From Yersinia massiliensis CCUG 53443 (lineage in GTDB: Bacteria > Pseudomonadota > Gammaproteobacteria > Enterobacterales > Enterobacteriaceae): a DNA stretch of 64,000 nt. Positions 41,232 to 51,116 of the stretch are shown one piece after another. The notes beneath the pieces are model-generated. The model saw nothing but the letters and a program-made list of their open reading frames with translations, made no database searches and was not told the DNA's origin. Within the stretch, counting starts at the first letter, position 1. Each line of letters begins with the position of its first letter. The position numbers and the translations under genes are program-made. The stretch spans positions 62,001-126,000 of the forward strand of contig NZ_HE997650.1 in assembly GCF_000312485.1 (NCBI RefSeq), in the 5' to 3' direction.

Positions 41232-42629
41232 TTAGGCTTCGCTGCTTTCAACTTGCGGTTGGGGAGCAGACGCGGGCGATTTACGTAACCAGATCCACCA
41301 TGCCAGCGTCATTAAGGCAACCCATGCCAAACCGACATACATGGCAATACGAGTGGCAGGGAAATACCCTAGAACGACAATGATGAAAGCCATAAAGAGA
41401 ATGGTCAGAATCGGTGCGACTGGCCAAAACGGAACAGGGAAGGCAAGTTTGGCGACACTCTCCTTACTCATCTTCCGGCGCATGGCCACTTGCGACACTA
41501 AAATCATCAACCATACCCAAACGGTGGCGAAAGTCGCAATTGAGGCAATTATCAGGAACACATTTTTTGGAATAAGGTAGTTCAGTACCACGCCGCATAG
41601 CAGCGCAATGGCCATCACTAAAATGGTCATCCAAGGCACGCCATTACGTGTCAGGCGACTAAAACACTTGGGTGCTAACCCTTCTTGCGCCATGCCATAC
41701 ATCATACGACCTGCGCCGTAGATATCGCTATTAATCGCTGAGATGGCCGCACTGATCACCACCAGATTTAGAATATTCGCGGCGGAGCTGATCCCTAAGC
41801 TACTGAAAATTGCTACAAAAGGACTGCCATTTTGCCCAATACTATTCCACGGATAGATCGCCATCAGAACAAAGAGCGTTAAAACGTAGAATAAAAGAAT
41901 ACGTACCGGCACGGTGTTAATGGCGCGTGGTAATACTTTTTCCGGATTTTTTGCTTCACTGGCCGTCACGCCGATAATTTCAATGCCGCCAAAAGCAAAC
42001 ATAACAACCGCAAACGAGGCAATCACCCCCGTCAGTCCATTGGGCATAAACCCTTGATGCGACCATAGATTACTAACACCAGTGCTCTCATGACCGGCAC
42101 CAAAACCAAACATCATAATGCCAAATCCAGCGGCTATCATGGCAATAATCGCCGTCACTTTGAGCAGCGATAACCAGAACTCCATCTCACCAAAGACTTT
42201 AACTGAGCAGAGATTCAGCGCACCGATAAAGAAGATGATACTCAGCACCCAAACCCACTGTGGGGCATCTGGAAACCACAATCCCATATAGATACCAAAT
42301 GCAGTGACATCGGCCAACGCCACGATAATCATCTCAAAGGTATAGGTCCAGCCGGTCAGAAACCCCGCCAGTGGCCCAAGATAACGACTGGCATAATGAC
42401 CAAATGACCCCGCAACCGGATCATGCACCGCCATTTCACCGAGTGCACGCATCACCATAAATACTGCCGCACCGCCAATCAAATAGGCGAGTAGGACTGC
42501 TGGCCCCGCCAAACGAATAGCTTCGGCAGAACCATAAAATAAACCCGTACCAATGGCGGAACCTAATGCCATGAACCGGATATGTCGCGCACTAAGGCCG
42601 CGTTTGAGCGTGGATGAATCATTCTTCAT
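41232..42629 (-). CDS. hutT: Amino-acid permease of the APC family, probable histidine transporter
   Basis: A 12-helix inner-membrane permease of the amino acid-polyamine-organocation family, closest in pattern to ProY/HutT. ATG 42629 gives 465 residues, beginning [20 protein letters not shown]. This is followed by the family's first-helix motif [18 protein letters not shown]. Later comes [20 protein letters not shown]. The frame extends to 42710 without a better start. It lies 104 bases downstream of hutH on the same strand; this context suggests histidine uptake, but substrate cannot be read from the sequence. Confidence 0.8.
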   Translation of the reverse strand: MKNDSSTLKRGLSARHIRFMALGSAIGTGLFYGSAEAIRLAGPAVLLAYLIGGAAVFMVMRALGEMAVHDPVAGSFGHYASRYLGPLAGFLTGWTYTFEMIIVALADVTAFGIYMGLWFPDAPQWVWVLSIIFFIGALNLCSVKVFGEMEFWLSLLKVTAIIAMIAAGFGIMMFGFGAGHESTGVSNLWSHQGFMPNGLTGVIASFAVVMFAFGGIEIIGVTASEAKNPEKVLPRAINTVPVRILLFYVLTLFVLMAIYPWNSIGQNGSPFVAIFSSLGISSAANILNLVVISAAISAINSDIYGAGRMMYGMAQEGLAPKCFSRLTRNGVPWMTILVMAIALLCGVVLNYLIPKNVFLIIASIATFATVWVWLMILVSQVAMRRKMSKESVAKLAFPVPFWPVAPILTILFMAFIIVVLGYFPATRIAMYVGLAWVALMTLAWWIWLRKSPASAPQPQVESSEA

Positions 42630-42733
42630 GGTACATTCTCGCAAGATTTGTGCCCTTTCAGGCAGGGGTTCAGAGAGGGTGATCTCGCGAACGGGATCAC
42701 CTATAGGCAAAAATTATTGCTGCTTTTTATTTA

Positions 42734-44266
42734 TTAGAGGCTAGGTAAGACATGCGGAGGCATCAGTTCGTTCATATGACGTTGCGCAATTAACTGGCTT
42801 GCTGCTTCAATATCTGGAGCGAAGAAGCGGTCTTTTTCGTAATAGGCTACATGCTGGCGCAATAACTGACGCGCCGGCTCCAGCGCATCCGACGTTTTCA
42901 AGCCTTTGCGCAAGTCCAGCCCCTGACACGCAGCCAGCCATTCAACGGCCAAAATGCCGCGTACATTTTCAGCCATTTCCCATAAGCGTTTACCGGCACG
43001 AGGAGCCATAGAAACATGGTCTTCCTGGTTGGCAGAAGTAGGAATACTGTCAACACTGGAAGGGAAGGCTAACCCTTTATTCTCGCTGGTGAGTGCGGCT
43101 GCGGTGACTTGCGCGATCATAAAGCCAGAGTTGACACCGCCGTTCTCCACTAAAAATGGCGGCAACTGCGACATATGTTTATCCATCAATAACGAAATAC
43201 GGCGCTCTGATAGTGACCCCATTTCGGCCAACGCCAGTGCTAAATTATCCGCTGCCATAGCCACAGGTTCAGCATGGAAGTTACCACCAGAAAGCACATC
43301 ACCTTGCTCAGCAAATACCAGAGGGTTATCGGATACCGCATTAGATTCAATAGCCAGTACCTCTGCAGCCTGACGCATTTGGGTCAGGCAAGCGCCCATC
43401 ACTTGAGGCTGACAGCGTAGAGAGTATGGATCCTGCACTTTGTCACAATTACGGTGAGACTCCGACACTTCGCTGCGATCGCCTAACAGATGGCGATAAG
43501 TACTGGCAGCATCAATCTGCCCGCGCTGACCGCGTACCGCATGAATACGAGCATCAAATGGATTACGGGAGCCTAAGGCGGCTTCAACCGTCAAGCTGCC
43601 AAAAACAGATGCCGCAGCATAGAGATCTTCCGCCTCAAATAAGCCACGCAGTGCGTAAGCGGTAGACACCTGCGTGCCATTAAGCAGCGCTAACCCTTCT
43701 TTCGCCGCCAATGTGAGTGGTTGTAGGCCCGCTTTTGCCAGCGCGCTACGGGCATCTAACCATTCGCCTTGATAGCGAGCCTTGCCTTCACCTAATAGCA
43801 ACAGGCTCATATGGGCCAATGGGGCCAAATCCCCTGACGCTCCCACCGAACCTTTTAGTGGAATATGTGGATAAACCTCGGCATTAACCAACGCGATAAG
43901 CGCCTGAATGACCTCAAGGCGAATACCCGAAAAACCGCGAGCCAAGCTATTGATTTTAAGCACCATAATCAGGCGTACAATGGCATCATCATTGGCCTCT
44001 CCGACGCCAGCGGCATGAGAAAGCACGATCGAGCGTTGCAGGTTTTCCAAATCTTCCGTGGCAATACGCGTTGATGCCAACAAACCGAAGCCAGTGTTGA
44101 TGCCATAGGCGGTGCGTTTCTCGGCCAATATGGCTTGTACACAATCAACACTCTGTTGAATCGGTGCATGCGCACTTTCATCAAGAGAGATCTTCACTGG
44201 ATGCAGGAAAATATGCCGTAAATCTGCCAGAGTCATTTGGCCCGGGCGCAGTGTCATCGTTTCCAT
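42734..44266 (-). CDS. hutH: Histidine ammonia-lyase
   Basis: HutH removes ammonia from L-histidine to give urocanate, the first step of histidine use. ATG 44266 gives 510 residues ([20 protein letters not shown]), the length I recall for Yersinia HutH. ATG 44290 (518 residues) overlaps the hutU stop in an ATGA arrangement and is also plausible. The electrophilic MIO cofactor forms from the Ala-Ser-Gly in [15 protein letters not shown]. The QEDHVSMAP and NNG-type [10 protein letters not shown] regions are conserved. The protein differs at several positions from Y. pestis HutH as I remember it, which argues against that species. Confidence 0.96.
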   Translation of the reverse strand: METMTLRPGQMTLADLRHIFLHPVKISLDESAHAPIQQSVDCVQAILAEKRTAYGINTGFGLLASTRIATEDLENLQRSIVLSHAAGVGEANDDAIVRLIMVLKINSLARGFSGIRLEVIQALIALVNAEVYPHIPLKGSVGASGDLAPLAHMSLLLLGEGKARYQGEWLDARSALAKAGLQPLTLAAKEGLALLNGTQVSTAYALRGLFEAEDLYAAASVFGSLTVEAALGSRNPFDARIHAVRGQRGQIDAASTYRHLLGDRSEVSESHRNCDKVQDPYSLRCQPQVMGACLTQMRQAAEVLAIESNAVSDNPLVFAEQGDVLSGGNFHAEPVAMAADNLALALAEMGSLSERRISLLMDKHMSQLPPFLVENGGVNSGFMIAQVTAAALTSENKGLAFPSSVDSIPTSANQEDHVSMAPRAGKRLWEMAENVRGILAVEWLAACQGLDLRKGLKTSDALEPARQLLRQHVAYYEKDRFFAPDIEAASQLIAQRHMNELMPPHVLPSL

Positions 44267-44286
44267 GGTTGGATTGATTCCTGTTT

Positions 44287-45978
44287 TCATGAACGTTTCC
44301 CCTGAGTTGCGGCAACCATTGGCAGATTTAATCCTTGCTCTTGGGCACAATGAATAGCGATATCATAACCTGCATCGGCATGACGCATGACGCCCGTTGC
44401 CGGGTCATTATGTAACACCCGAGCGATACGTTCAGCGGCTTCATCACTACCATCACAAACCACCACCATGCCAGAATGTTGAGAGAAGCCCATCCCGACG
44501 CCACCACCATGATGCAATGACACCCAAGTAGCGCCACTCGCTGTATTGAGCAGGGCATTCAGCAATGGCCAATCAGATACGGCATCAGAGCCATCTTTCA
44601 TGGCTTCCGTTTCACGATTAGGGCTGGAGACTGATCCAGAATCCAGATGGTCACGGCCAATCACAATGGGAGCCGACAATTCACCAGTGCGCACCATTTC
44701 GTTGAAAGCCAAACCTAATTTTGCTCGCTGGCCCAATCCAACCCAACAAATCCGCGCTGGTAGACCTTGGAAACTAATACGTTCGCGGGCCATATCGAGC
44801 CAATGATGCAAGTGTTCGTCATCAGGGATCAGCTCTTTAACCTTAGCATCCGTCTTATAAATATCGTCTGCCTCACCAGAGAGCGCCGCCCAGCGGAATG
44901 GGCCGATACCGCGACAGAATAATGGCCGAATATAGGCAGGGACAAAACCTGGGAAATCAAAAGCATGAGTGACGCCCATATCCTGTGCCATTTGGCGAAT
45001 ATTATTGCCGTAATCGAACGTAGGGACACCCATGTTGTGGAAAGCCAGCATCGCTTCGACATGCTCTGCCATCGATGCTTTAGCCGCGTTCACCACCAAA
45101 ACAGGTTCACTTTGAGCACGCTGACGATACTGTTCCCAGCTCCAGCCTTTTGGCAAATAACCGTTCAATGGGTCATGAGCACTGGTTTGGTCGGTCACCA
45201 TGTCAGGTCGTACACCACGGCGAACCAATTCCGGTAAAATTTCAGCCGCATTACCGCATAAAGCGATAGAAACGGCTTCACCCGCAGCGGTATATTTTCC
45301 GATACGTGCTAATGCATCATCCAGATCGGCAGCTTGTTCATCGACATAACGGGTTTTTAAGCGAAAATCGATACGGCTCTGTTGGCACTCAATATTTAAG
45401 GAACAAGCACCCGCTAATGTTGCTGCCAGCGGCTGCGCGCCCCCCATACCACCTAGCCCTGCGGTGAGCACCCAGCGCCCTTTCAGGTCACCGCCAAAAT
45501 GCTGCCGACCCGCCTCGACGAATGTTTCATAGGTACCCTGGACAATGCCTTGGCTACCGATATAGATCCAACTCCCCGCTGTCATTTGGCCGTACATCGC
45601 CAACCCTTTAGCGTCCAGTTCGTTAAAATGCTCCCAATTAGCCCAATGAGGGACTAAATTTGAGTTGGCAATCAATACCCTAGGTGCATTACTGTGGGTT
45701 TTAAAGACACCGACAGGTTTACCAGACTGAATCAATAAGGTCTCATCATCATTTAAGTGTGTCAGACTTTCTACAATCTGGTCATAGCACTCCCAATTGC
45801 GGGCTGCGCGGCCAATACCGCCGTAAACCACTAATTCTTTAGGATTCTCAGCCACTTCAGGATCAAGGTTATTCATCAACATGCGCAGCGGGGCTTCTGT
45901 AAACCAACTTTTTGCGGTCAGTTTTGTTCCACGAGCGGCTCTAATCTCATTATCACGAAATCTGTTTTGGGCAGTCAC
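44287..45978 (-). CDS. hutU: Urocanate hydratase
   Basis: HutU is an NAD-dependent enzyme that converts urocanate to imidazolonepropionate, the second step of histidine breakdown. GTG 45978, preceded by AAGGAAATTGCC, gives 563 residues, the usual length. A TTG at 45993 has no ribosome site. The NAD-binding and core segments include [32 protein letters not shown] and the catalytic region around [12 protein letters not shown]. It is first in hutU-hutH-permease; hutG and hutI are not in the window. Confidence 0.97.
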   Translation of the reverse strand: MTAQNRFRDNEIRAARGTKLTAKSWFTEAPLRMLMNNLDPEVAENPKELVVYGGIGRAARNWECYDQIVESLTHLNDDETLLIQSGKPVGVFKTHSNAPRVLIANSNLVPHWANWEHFNELDAKGLAMYGQMTAGSWIYIGSQGIVQGTYETFVEAGRQHFGGDLKGRWVLTAGLGGMGGAQPLAATLAGACSLNIECQQSRIDFRLKTRYVDEQAADLDDALARIGKYTAAGEAVSIALCGNAAEILPELVRRGVRPDMVTDQTSAHDPLNGYLPKGWSWEQYRQRAQSEPVLVVNAAKASMAEHVEAMLAFHNMGVPTFDYGNNIRQMAQDMGVTHAFDFPGFVPAYIRPLFCRGIGPFRWAALSGEADDIYKTDAKVKELIPDDEHLHHWLDMARERISFQGLPARICWVGLGQRAKLGLAFNEMVRTGELSAPIVIGRDHLDSGSVSSPNRETEAMKDGSDAVSDWPLLNALLNTASGATWVSLHHGGGVGMGFSQHSGMVVVCDGSDEAAERIARVLHNDPATGVMRHADAGYDIAIHCAQEQGLNLPMVAATQGKRS

Positions 45979-46046
45979 GGCAATTTCCTTCAACCAGTTT
46001 TTCAGGTGTCGACGACATTACTTCTCTTGAGCTTTTATTAACATAT

Positions 46047-46062
46047 ACTCGTATAGACAAGT
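46047..46062 (-). promoter_or_regulatory. Candidate HutC operator upstream of hutU
   Basis: ACTCGTATAGACAAGT is a near-palindrome matching the HutC-type operator CTTGTNTANACAAG with one mismatch in the left arm. It lies 69-84 bases before the hutU start. HutC is a GntR-family repressor relieved by urocanate. No hutC gene is in the window. Confidence 0.6.
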
Positions 46063-46249
46063 ACAATCAAGCACAAGGAAAACGACAACAAAACGGCAGA
46101 AACATCAAAATAAAATCAGGTAATAACCTTAATTATTAATTGGTTATGGTTGATATCATTTTGAATTAATGTATAGCAAAAGGATTTTTGACGTGTTTTT
46201 CTCTATGAAATCAGCATAAAATTGGTGTGTTTTTGCGCACGGAGTCACA

Positions 46250-46589
46250 TATAATTCACATGGATTTTACATTGTGACACCCTTATTGAGCAATACATCG
46301 CAGCTAAAACACCGTTCAATATCGCCTAAATCAATACCAAAAACTAATATGTTGATATATCTCACACAAATTAAAGCCGCGATAGAAATCCGTCAAAATA
46401 CGTATTTTAGCTTGGATAAGAAGATGAGAAGGTCAGTGACTATAGAGGTGAGATTAATTTCGGCATCGGCAAAGGGTTGGTGATATTCCTCCATTTAAGT
46501 CAGACTAAAAACAACCTTAATATATAATGAGTTACATAATATCTGGCACTAAAATGATAAAAGCCCTGACTGAGTTAGCCAGGGCTTTT
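46250..46589 (+). other. Possible short transcription unit without a recognised gene
   Basis: A perfect TATAAT at 46250-46255 with a poor -35 region is followed by an intrinsic terminator at 46559-46589. Between them a GTG-started frame of 69 codons (46274-46483) has no recognised similarity or ribosome site. It might be a small RNA or nothing. Confidence 0.3.
46559..46589. terminator. Rho-independent terminator
   Basis: The perfect arms AAAAGCCCTG / CAGGGCTTTT surround an 11-base loop. The symmetric A/T flanks let it act on either strand. No protein gene ends directly before it on either side. Confidence 0.8.
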
Positions 46590-47938
46590 AAGGTACTACA
46601 AATTTAAAATTAAACATTAATCAACTTAATAACGTATTACTTATCTACGTACTGTTTATATCGATGTACATGTTTCTACAGGAATATTTTGTTTAGTGTT
46701 AACTCTCCCTCCAATATTTTAACTGAATGGTAACAATTCCTGCTTAATTCATTTCAGTCATGCCTATGATAAGACAGACTAAATTAGTACATCCCCTCGC
46801 GATATATACTCTTGTTACATGGCTTTAACTCTCGTCGCGATATTCTCGATCTCATACTCACGTACACAAATCGCGAACATTACTATTAACAACAAAGCCT
46901 TAACTCATCGCGTTATCGTCCACAGAATGCGATTGTAAAGATTTACTGCGTGGCCTTAAAGCATCATCACAATGGTCATTTATAAAAAAACCGCCGTGAA
47001 TCTCACATAAAAAAGTATTTCGTGACCTTTATCGCATTATTTAAATCTTGCTACATGGACACCGGTTAAATAAAAATTTCGTTACTCATTGCACCGGTGT
47101 TAAATTCCAATCTACTTGTTCTGCATGAGATGTCAATACTGTTTTTAAGTACATGGTTTTATTATCAGCACGACAAAATGAGAATGCTTTACACCGACCT
47201 TAATTGAGTTTTAATTCATTATCTTAGCGTCAAGGATTCCAATCATCCGTAATATCGTGACTGTTATGTTGGGTTTAACTTAATCTTGGTCCAAGGAAAG
47301 TGGCATACAACTTAGATATGATTTTTTCTACCTTTAGGCTTATTTGAGTTAATAGAATCTTTGCTAATATCTTTCAGTCATTAAGACTGCCAATATTGTG
47401 TGAAGCACTGTGACATGATTAGCACAATAAGAAAGCAAGTGATTGAGAAGCGTGACAACAAACACAGGTTATCTTAATCAACTCAGTCACGATGACATAT
47501 ATCGAGTTTTAGCATTTTTTTGAAGTGAGAAGCTCTAATTACAGAGACCCCATGCTTTAGTGCCACTAATCCATAAAAACGGTATATCTACCCTCTCGCA
47601 CACTGAAACAAGCTGCCAGCATCACTTTTGAGAATTTCCTCAAAAGTACATAACAACATAAAAAATATCGTGTTTTATTACATTTTTCATGCTTAACTTT
47701 CGTTCTATGCCACACTGTTAGAGTAGAAATAACAATTAATATGATTATGACTACTATCTAATGTCAGGTATGCAAAAATTACACATATACTTTATCAGTA
47801 TCAGTCGGGTGTTCTCGATAGCATCACACGACAGAGGCTAGAATTATCACAAAAAACCAAGTGGGCCAGGGATGAGCTATTTTTAACGACTGGCTAAGGT
47901 AACTAAAAGACACATAGATATTTTTTGGGGGATCGCGC
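46590..47938. other. 1.35-kb region without open frames upstream of rpfR
   Basis: AT-rich sequence with no open frame of 60 codons on either strand. It contains clustered TCGCGA motifs (about 46798-46875) and an imperfect direct repeat, CTTTAACTC...TCGCGATAT (about 46824) and CCTTAACTC..TCGCGTTAT (about 46898). It also has a perfect 9-base hairpin ACTTTTGAG / CTCAAAAGT at 47624-47647. It must contain the rpfR promoter at its right end. A c-di-GMP (GEMM) riboswitch was looked for and not seen. Confidence 0.6.
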
Positions 47939-49162
47939 ATGTTCGAAGACCAAGACACATCGATCCTCAATACCTATTTTGGTACCCACAGTCCTTTTTG
48001 GCGACTTGCTTTTGATAGCCAAGCTTTAGAGTTATCAGCAATTAAAGGGACGACTATTATTGCGATTCCCCTCAATTCAGTTCAAACAATGAAAATCCGG
48101 AGTTTAACTGGTATTACCGCCAGTTTAGATGTCGAAATTAAGATTTACGGACATCCACTTCACTTACACCTCGTTGGCCGCAAAATTAATGACAAAGAAT
48201 GGGGAGGGACAGCCTCAGCTTATGCTGATACCGAGTCTGTCGCACGCGATTTAGTAGTAGGGCTTTCTTTTGCCGAACAGGTCGTTTCTGAAGCAAATTC
48301 AGTGATCGTTATTCTTGATAAAGAAGGCTGCGTCCAACGTTTCAATCATCTCAGCGAAGAATATACCGGGAAGAAAGAACAAGATGTGATTGGCAAAAAT
48401 GTCTATGACTTGTTTATGACCGCTAAAGAAGGGGCATCATCCCGTAAGAATATTGAAGGCTTCTTCCAACGTGGTGCGTCTTATGAAGTTGAACGTTGGG
48501 TCAATACCGTTAAAGGGAAGCGTCTATTCCTATTTCGTAATAAATTTGTTCATAGCGGAAGTGGTAAAAATGAACGCTACCTTATCTGTTCCGGTACAGA
48601 TATAACGAAAGAGAGACGAGCTCAAGAACGCCTCCGGATTTTAGCGAATACCGATATGATTACGGGTCTTCCTAACCGTCATGCTATTCATGAGCGCATT
48701 AATAGCGCGATCCAAACTCGTGGTGAAACTTCGGTCGGCATTATTTATCTCGATCTCGATAACTTTAAAAAAGTAAATGACCATTATGGCCATATGTTTG
48801 GTGACAGATTACTTAAAGACGTCTCGCTGGCTATTTTAGGTTGCTTGGGTGAGAACGAAATGCTTGCCAGGCTAGGCGGTGATGAGTTTATTGTTCTGGT
48901 CGAAAATGCCCGCATGAGTGAGTTAGAAACGACAACACAGCGTATTCTTAATCGCATGAAAGCGCCTTTTAGAGTCGGATTAATCGAGGTTTATACGGGA
49001 TGCTCCATTGGCATTGCATTATGCCCAGAGCATGGCGATACGCTGGAAAATATTATTCGCAGTGCAGACACCGCCATGTATACCGCAAAAGAACATGGTA
49101 AGCGTACCTACTCAATCTTTTCACAAGAAATGAATAAAAAGTATCTGAGTATGTATGGCTAG
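47939..49162 (+). CDS. rpfR: RpfR N-terminal part: RpfF-interaction, PAS and GGDEF domains
   Basis: This 407-residue product is the N-terminal 60% of RpfR, a cytoplasmic receptor for diffusible signal factor (cis-2 fatty acids). RpfR is known from Burkholderia and Cronobacter. Residues 1-90 (FEDQDTSILNTYFGTHSPFW...) match the RpfF-interaction domain. Residues about 110-225 are a PAS domain, with SFAEQVVSEANSVIVILD, then a PAC segment ending CSGTDITKERRAQERL. Residues about 235-395 are a diguanylate cyclase domain with an intact GGDEF at 313-317. The ATG has a strong GGGGGA site 7 bases upstream. The frame ends at TAG 49160 just after the frame change, adding only YLSMYG of foreign sequence. 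Confidence 0.88.
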   Translation: MFEDQDTSILNTYFGTHSPFWRLAFDSQALELSAIKGTTIIAIPLNSVQTMKIRSLTGITASLDVEIKIYGHPLHLHLVGRKINDKEWGGTASAYADTESVARDLVVGLSFAEQVVSEANSVIVILDKEGCVQRFNHLSEEYTGKKEQDVIGKNVYDLFMTAKEGASSRKNIEGFFQRGASYEVERWVNTVKGKRLFLFRNKFVHSGSGKNERYLICSGTDITKERRAQERLRILANTDMITGLPNRHAIHERINSAIQTRGETSVGIIYLDLDNFKKVNDHYGHMFGDRLLKDVSLAILGCLGENEMLARLGGDEFIVLVENARMSELETTTQRILNRMKAPFRVGLIEVYTGCSIGIALCPEHGDTLENIIRSADTAMYTAKEHGKRTYSIFSQEMNKKYLSMYG

Positions 49163-49170
49163 ATACCAAT

Positions 49171-49932
49171 TTGCGTAAAGGTTTAGAACAGCACCAATTA
49201 CAAGTCTTTTACCAACCTAAAATATCGACTCAAACCGGTAAAGTGCACAGTGTGGAAGCCTTAGTGAGATGGCTTTCACCTGAACGCGGTTTAATTGCCC
49301 CTCTGATGTTTATTTCATATGCGGAAGAGTCTGGGCTGATAGGACCACTGGGTAAATGGGTTCTACAAACCTCAATGCAACAAGCTGTAGATTGGAAAAA
49401 GCGAGGAATTAATCTGAGAGTTGCCGTTAATGTCTCTGCTCGGCAATTAATTGATGAGGCGATCGTCACCAGTTTTAGGGAATCACTAGAAGCAAGCAAT
49501 CTAGAATACAGCTTGGTGGATGTAGAATTAACCGAAAGTTGTTTGATCGATGATGAAGATGCGGCTATCAACATCATGAAGCAATTACGTCACTTAGGTG
49601 CACAGGTTCATTTGGATGACTTCGGCACCGGTTATTCTTCGCTTTCCCAATTGGCACGTATTCCCATTGATGCCATTAAGCTGGATCAAAGCTTTGTTCG
49701 TGGCATTGATAATAATCCTATTTCACAATCACTGGTTCGAGCCATTATTGTGGTTGCTGAAGCGCTTAAAATGCGGGTCATTGCCGAAGGGGTGGAAACA
49801 AAAGGTGAAGAGGTGTTCTTGGATTCTATAGGTATTGATGAAAAACAAGGATTTCTTTACGCCAAACCAATGCTCGCAGATGAACTGGAGCATTGGCTGG
49901 TCACACAACACCCTCACCTTTTACAAGATTAG
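49171..49932 (+). CDS. rpfR: RpfR C-terminal part: EAL phosphodiesterase domain
   Basis: The 253-residue frame holds the whole EAL c-di-GMP phosphodiesterase domain of RpfR. The catalytic residues are present: EAL at 29-31 (SVEALVRW), NVSARQ, ELTES, DDFGTGYSSLSQL, KLDQSFV and AEGVET. It starts with TTG 49171 only because that is the first start codon after the frame change; real homology begins upstream at VSEYVWLDTN. There is no ribosome-binding site for separate translation, so this domain may be made only by frameshifting or not at all. Confidence 0.82.
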   Translation: MRKGLEQHQLQVFYQPKISTQTGKVHSVEALVRWLSPERGLIAPLMFISYAEESGLIGPLGKWVLQTSMQQAVDWKKRGINLRVAVNVSARQLIDEAIVTSFRESLEASNLEYSLVDVELTESCLIDDEDAAINIMKQLRHLGAQVHLDDFGTGYSSLSQLARIPIDAIKLDQSFVRGIDNNPISQSLVRAIIVVAEALKMRVIAEGVETKGEEVFLDSIGIDEKQGFLYAKPMLADELEHWLVTQHPHLLQD

Positions 49933-49960
49933 GTGCCAAAAACGCCTTAGATAACAAAAG

Positions 49961-50827
49961 CTATATTGCTTTAGGCATTGTCGAAGTATGCCTATCTTGT
50001 AACATCACCAATCGCTCAATATAAGCGATATCCTTTGGCTCAATTGAGAATACAGAATCGACCCAATCTTCAGTTATATCCATTAACTCAGAACGTGTTA
50101 GCTGTAAAACACGCTGCCGGACTCGAATCATGGCTCTCATACCATTTAACTTAGGTCTGATTGTGTCTATAAAGGTGCGAGTCGCAAGATACGCATCGCC
50201 CGGTTGAAATAACTTATCCACTAACCCTCGGCTTTCATACCATTCGGCAGCATGTGATTCTCCTGTCCAAATCAGTTGTTCAGCCACCCGCATACCCGCT
50301 TTTCTCGCGACCAGTGAATATCCTCCCATCCCAGGGAATAGGTTAAAGGCAATTTCAGGAAAGCCCATTCTGGCAGTCGTCTGTGCCAAGACAAAATGAT
50401 GAGCGAGTGCCGCTTCAAATCCTCCCCCTAGCGCACTACCTTCAATCATCGCAATCGATACGGCACCAGTATCAAATCCGCGAGAAGCTGCATGGACGCA
50501 ATCGACGCAAGCACGAGCATAGGCCATGAGTGATTCACGTTTACGGCTTCGAATCATTTGTGCAAAAAAGCTTAAATCCCCCCCCACATTAAACATATTA
50601 GGTACGACTGACCCTGTGACCCAAAAGTCGAAGGGCAATTTCGACTCTTTAGCCGCCTTTACTAGCGTCATAATATTTTCAATTAACTCGAGGTTAAAAC
50701 AAGGGCGTGGATGCGCTCGCAATAGCATCCACATAATATTGCGCTCTTCTTCATAATAAGCCGATATTTGGGATAAATGGCCGGCTTCAGTAAAAGGGCG
50801 GCAGCTAGGCAGATTGATCATATTCAT
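49961..50827 (-). CDS. rpfF: DSF synthase RpfF (enoyl-CoA hydratase family)
   Basis: RpfF is a crotonase-fold enzyme that makes cis-2-unsaturated fatty-acid signals (DSF/BDSF) from acyl-ACP, with both dehydratase and thioesterase activity. The 288-residue protein (289 in Xanthomonas) has both key glutamates: Glu138 in ALGGGFEAAL and Glu158 in GFPEIAFNLFPGMG. They are 20 residues apart, as Glu141/Glu161 in Xanthomonas RpfF. FNVGGDLSFFAQ is also typical. It is convergent with rpfR, with 28 bases between their stops, the arrangement I recall for Cronobacter and Burkholderia. No rpfC/rpfG is present, so the signal would act through RpfR. Confidence 0.88.
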   Translation of the reverse strand: MNMINLPSCRPFTEAGHLSQISAYYEEERNIMWMLLRAHPRPCFNLELIENIMTLVKAAKESKLPFDFWVTGSVVPNMFNVGGDLSFFAQMIRSRKRESLMAYARACVDCVHAASRGFDTGAVSIAMIEGSALGGGFEAALAHHFVLAQTTARMGFPEIAFNLFPGMGGYSLVARKAGMRVAEQLIWTGESHAAEWYESRGLVDKLFQPGDAYLATRTFIDTIRPKLNGMRAMIRVRQRVLQLTRSELMDITEDWVDSVFSIEPKDIAYIERLVMLQDRHTSTMPKAI

Positions 50828-51116
50828 ATTCCATCCAATGAGTTAGTTGAACACGGAAAGGACTTCTCAAGCCATATCCTCCTTGAGGAACGCTCAAAAG
50901 ACCGTAGTCACGGCAATCTAAGCTGGCAGTTAAATAGTGAGTCACTCAATGGATAAATGAGGGGAAAGCAGTAAAATATTAAATAACCGGAATGTTTAGC
51001 GCGCAGCTATGCAATGCGTAGAATATACCTTTTCATGAGCATTGAATTTTAGATGAAAAAATTCTGATATTGCAGATAAAATGCTGACTGAAAATTTATT
51101 CCTGACGGATTTTTTT

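Larger units (their letters stand above)
47939..49932 (+). pseudogene. rpfR: rpfR: PAS-GGDEF-EAL DSF receptor, interrupted by a frame change
   Basis: The two adjacent frames form one gene. Inserting one A in the A5 run 49136-49140, or a -1 ribosome shift there, gives a single product of about 664 residues. E. coli PdeR (YciR) has 661. The joined sequence NKKVSEYVWLDTNLRKGL matches the PdeR linker (MNQRVFEYLWLDTNLRKAL). As written, the receptor is split between its GGDEF and EAL domains. A sequencing error in the homopolymer cannot be excluded. Confidence 0.8.

Noticed and set aside
46274-46483. 69-codon frame in the hut-rpf gap
   Set aside because: GTG start without ribosome site, and no recognisable family; listed only as part of a possible transcript.
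47761-47938. Possible c-di-GMP riboswitch before rpfR
   Set aside because: The conserved GEMM core (CACGCACAGGGCAAACC-type) is absent.
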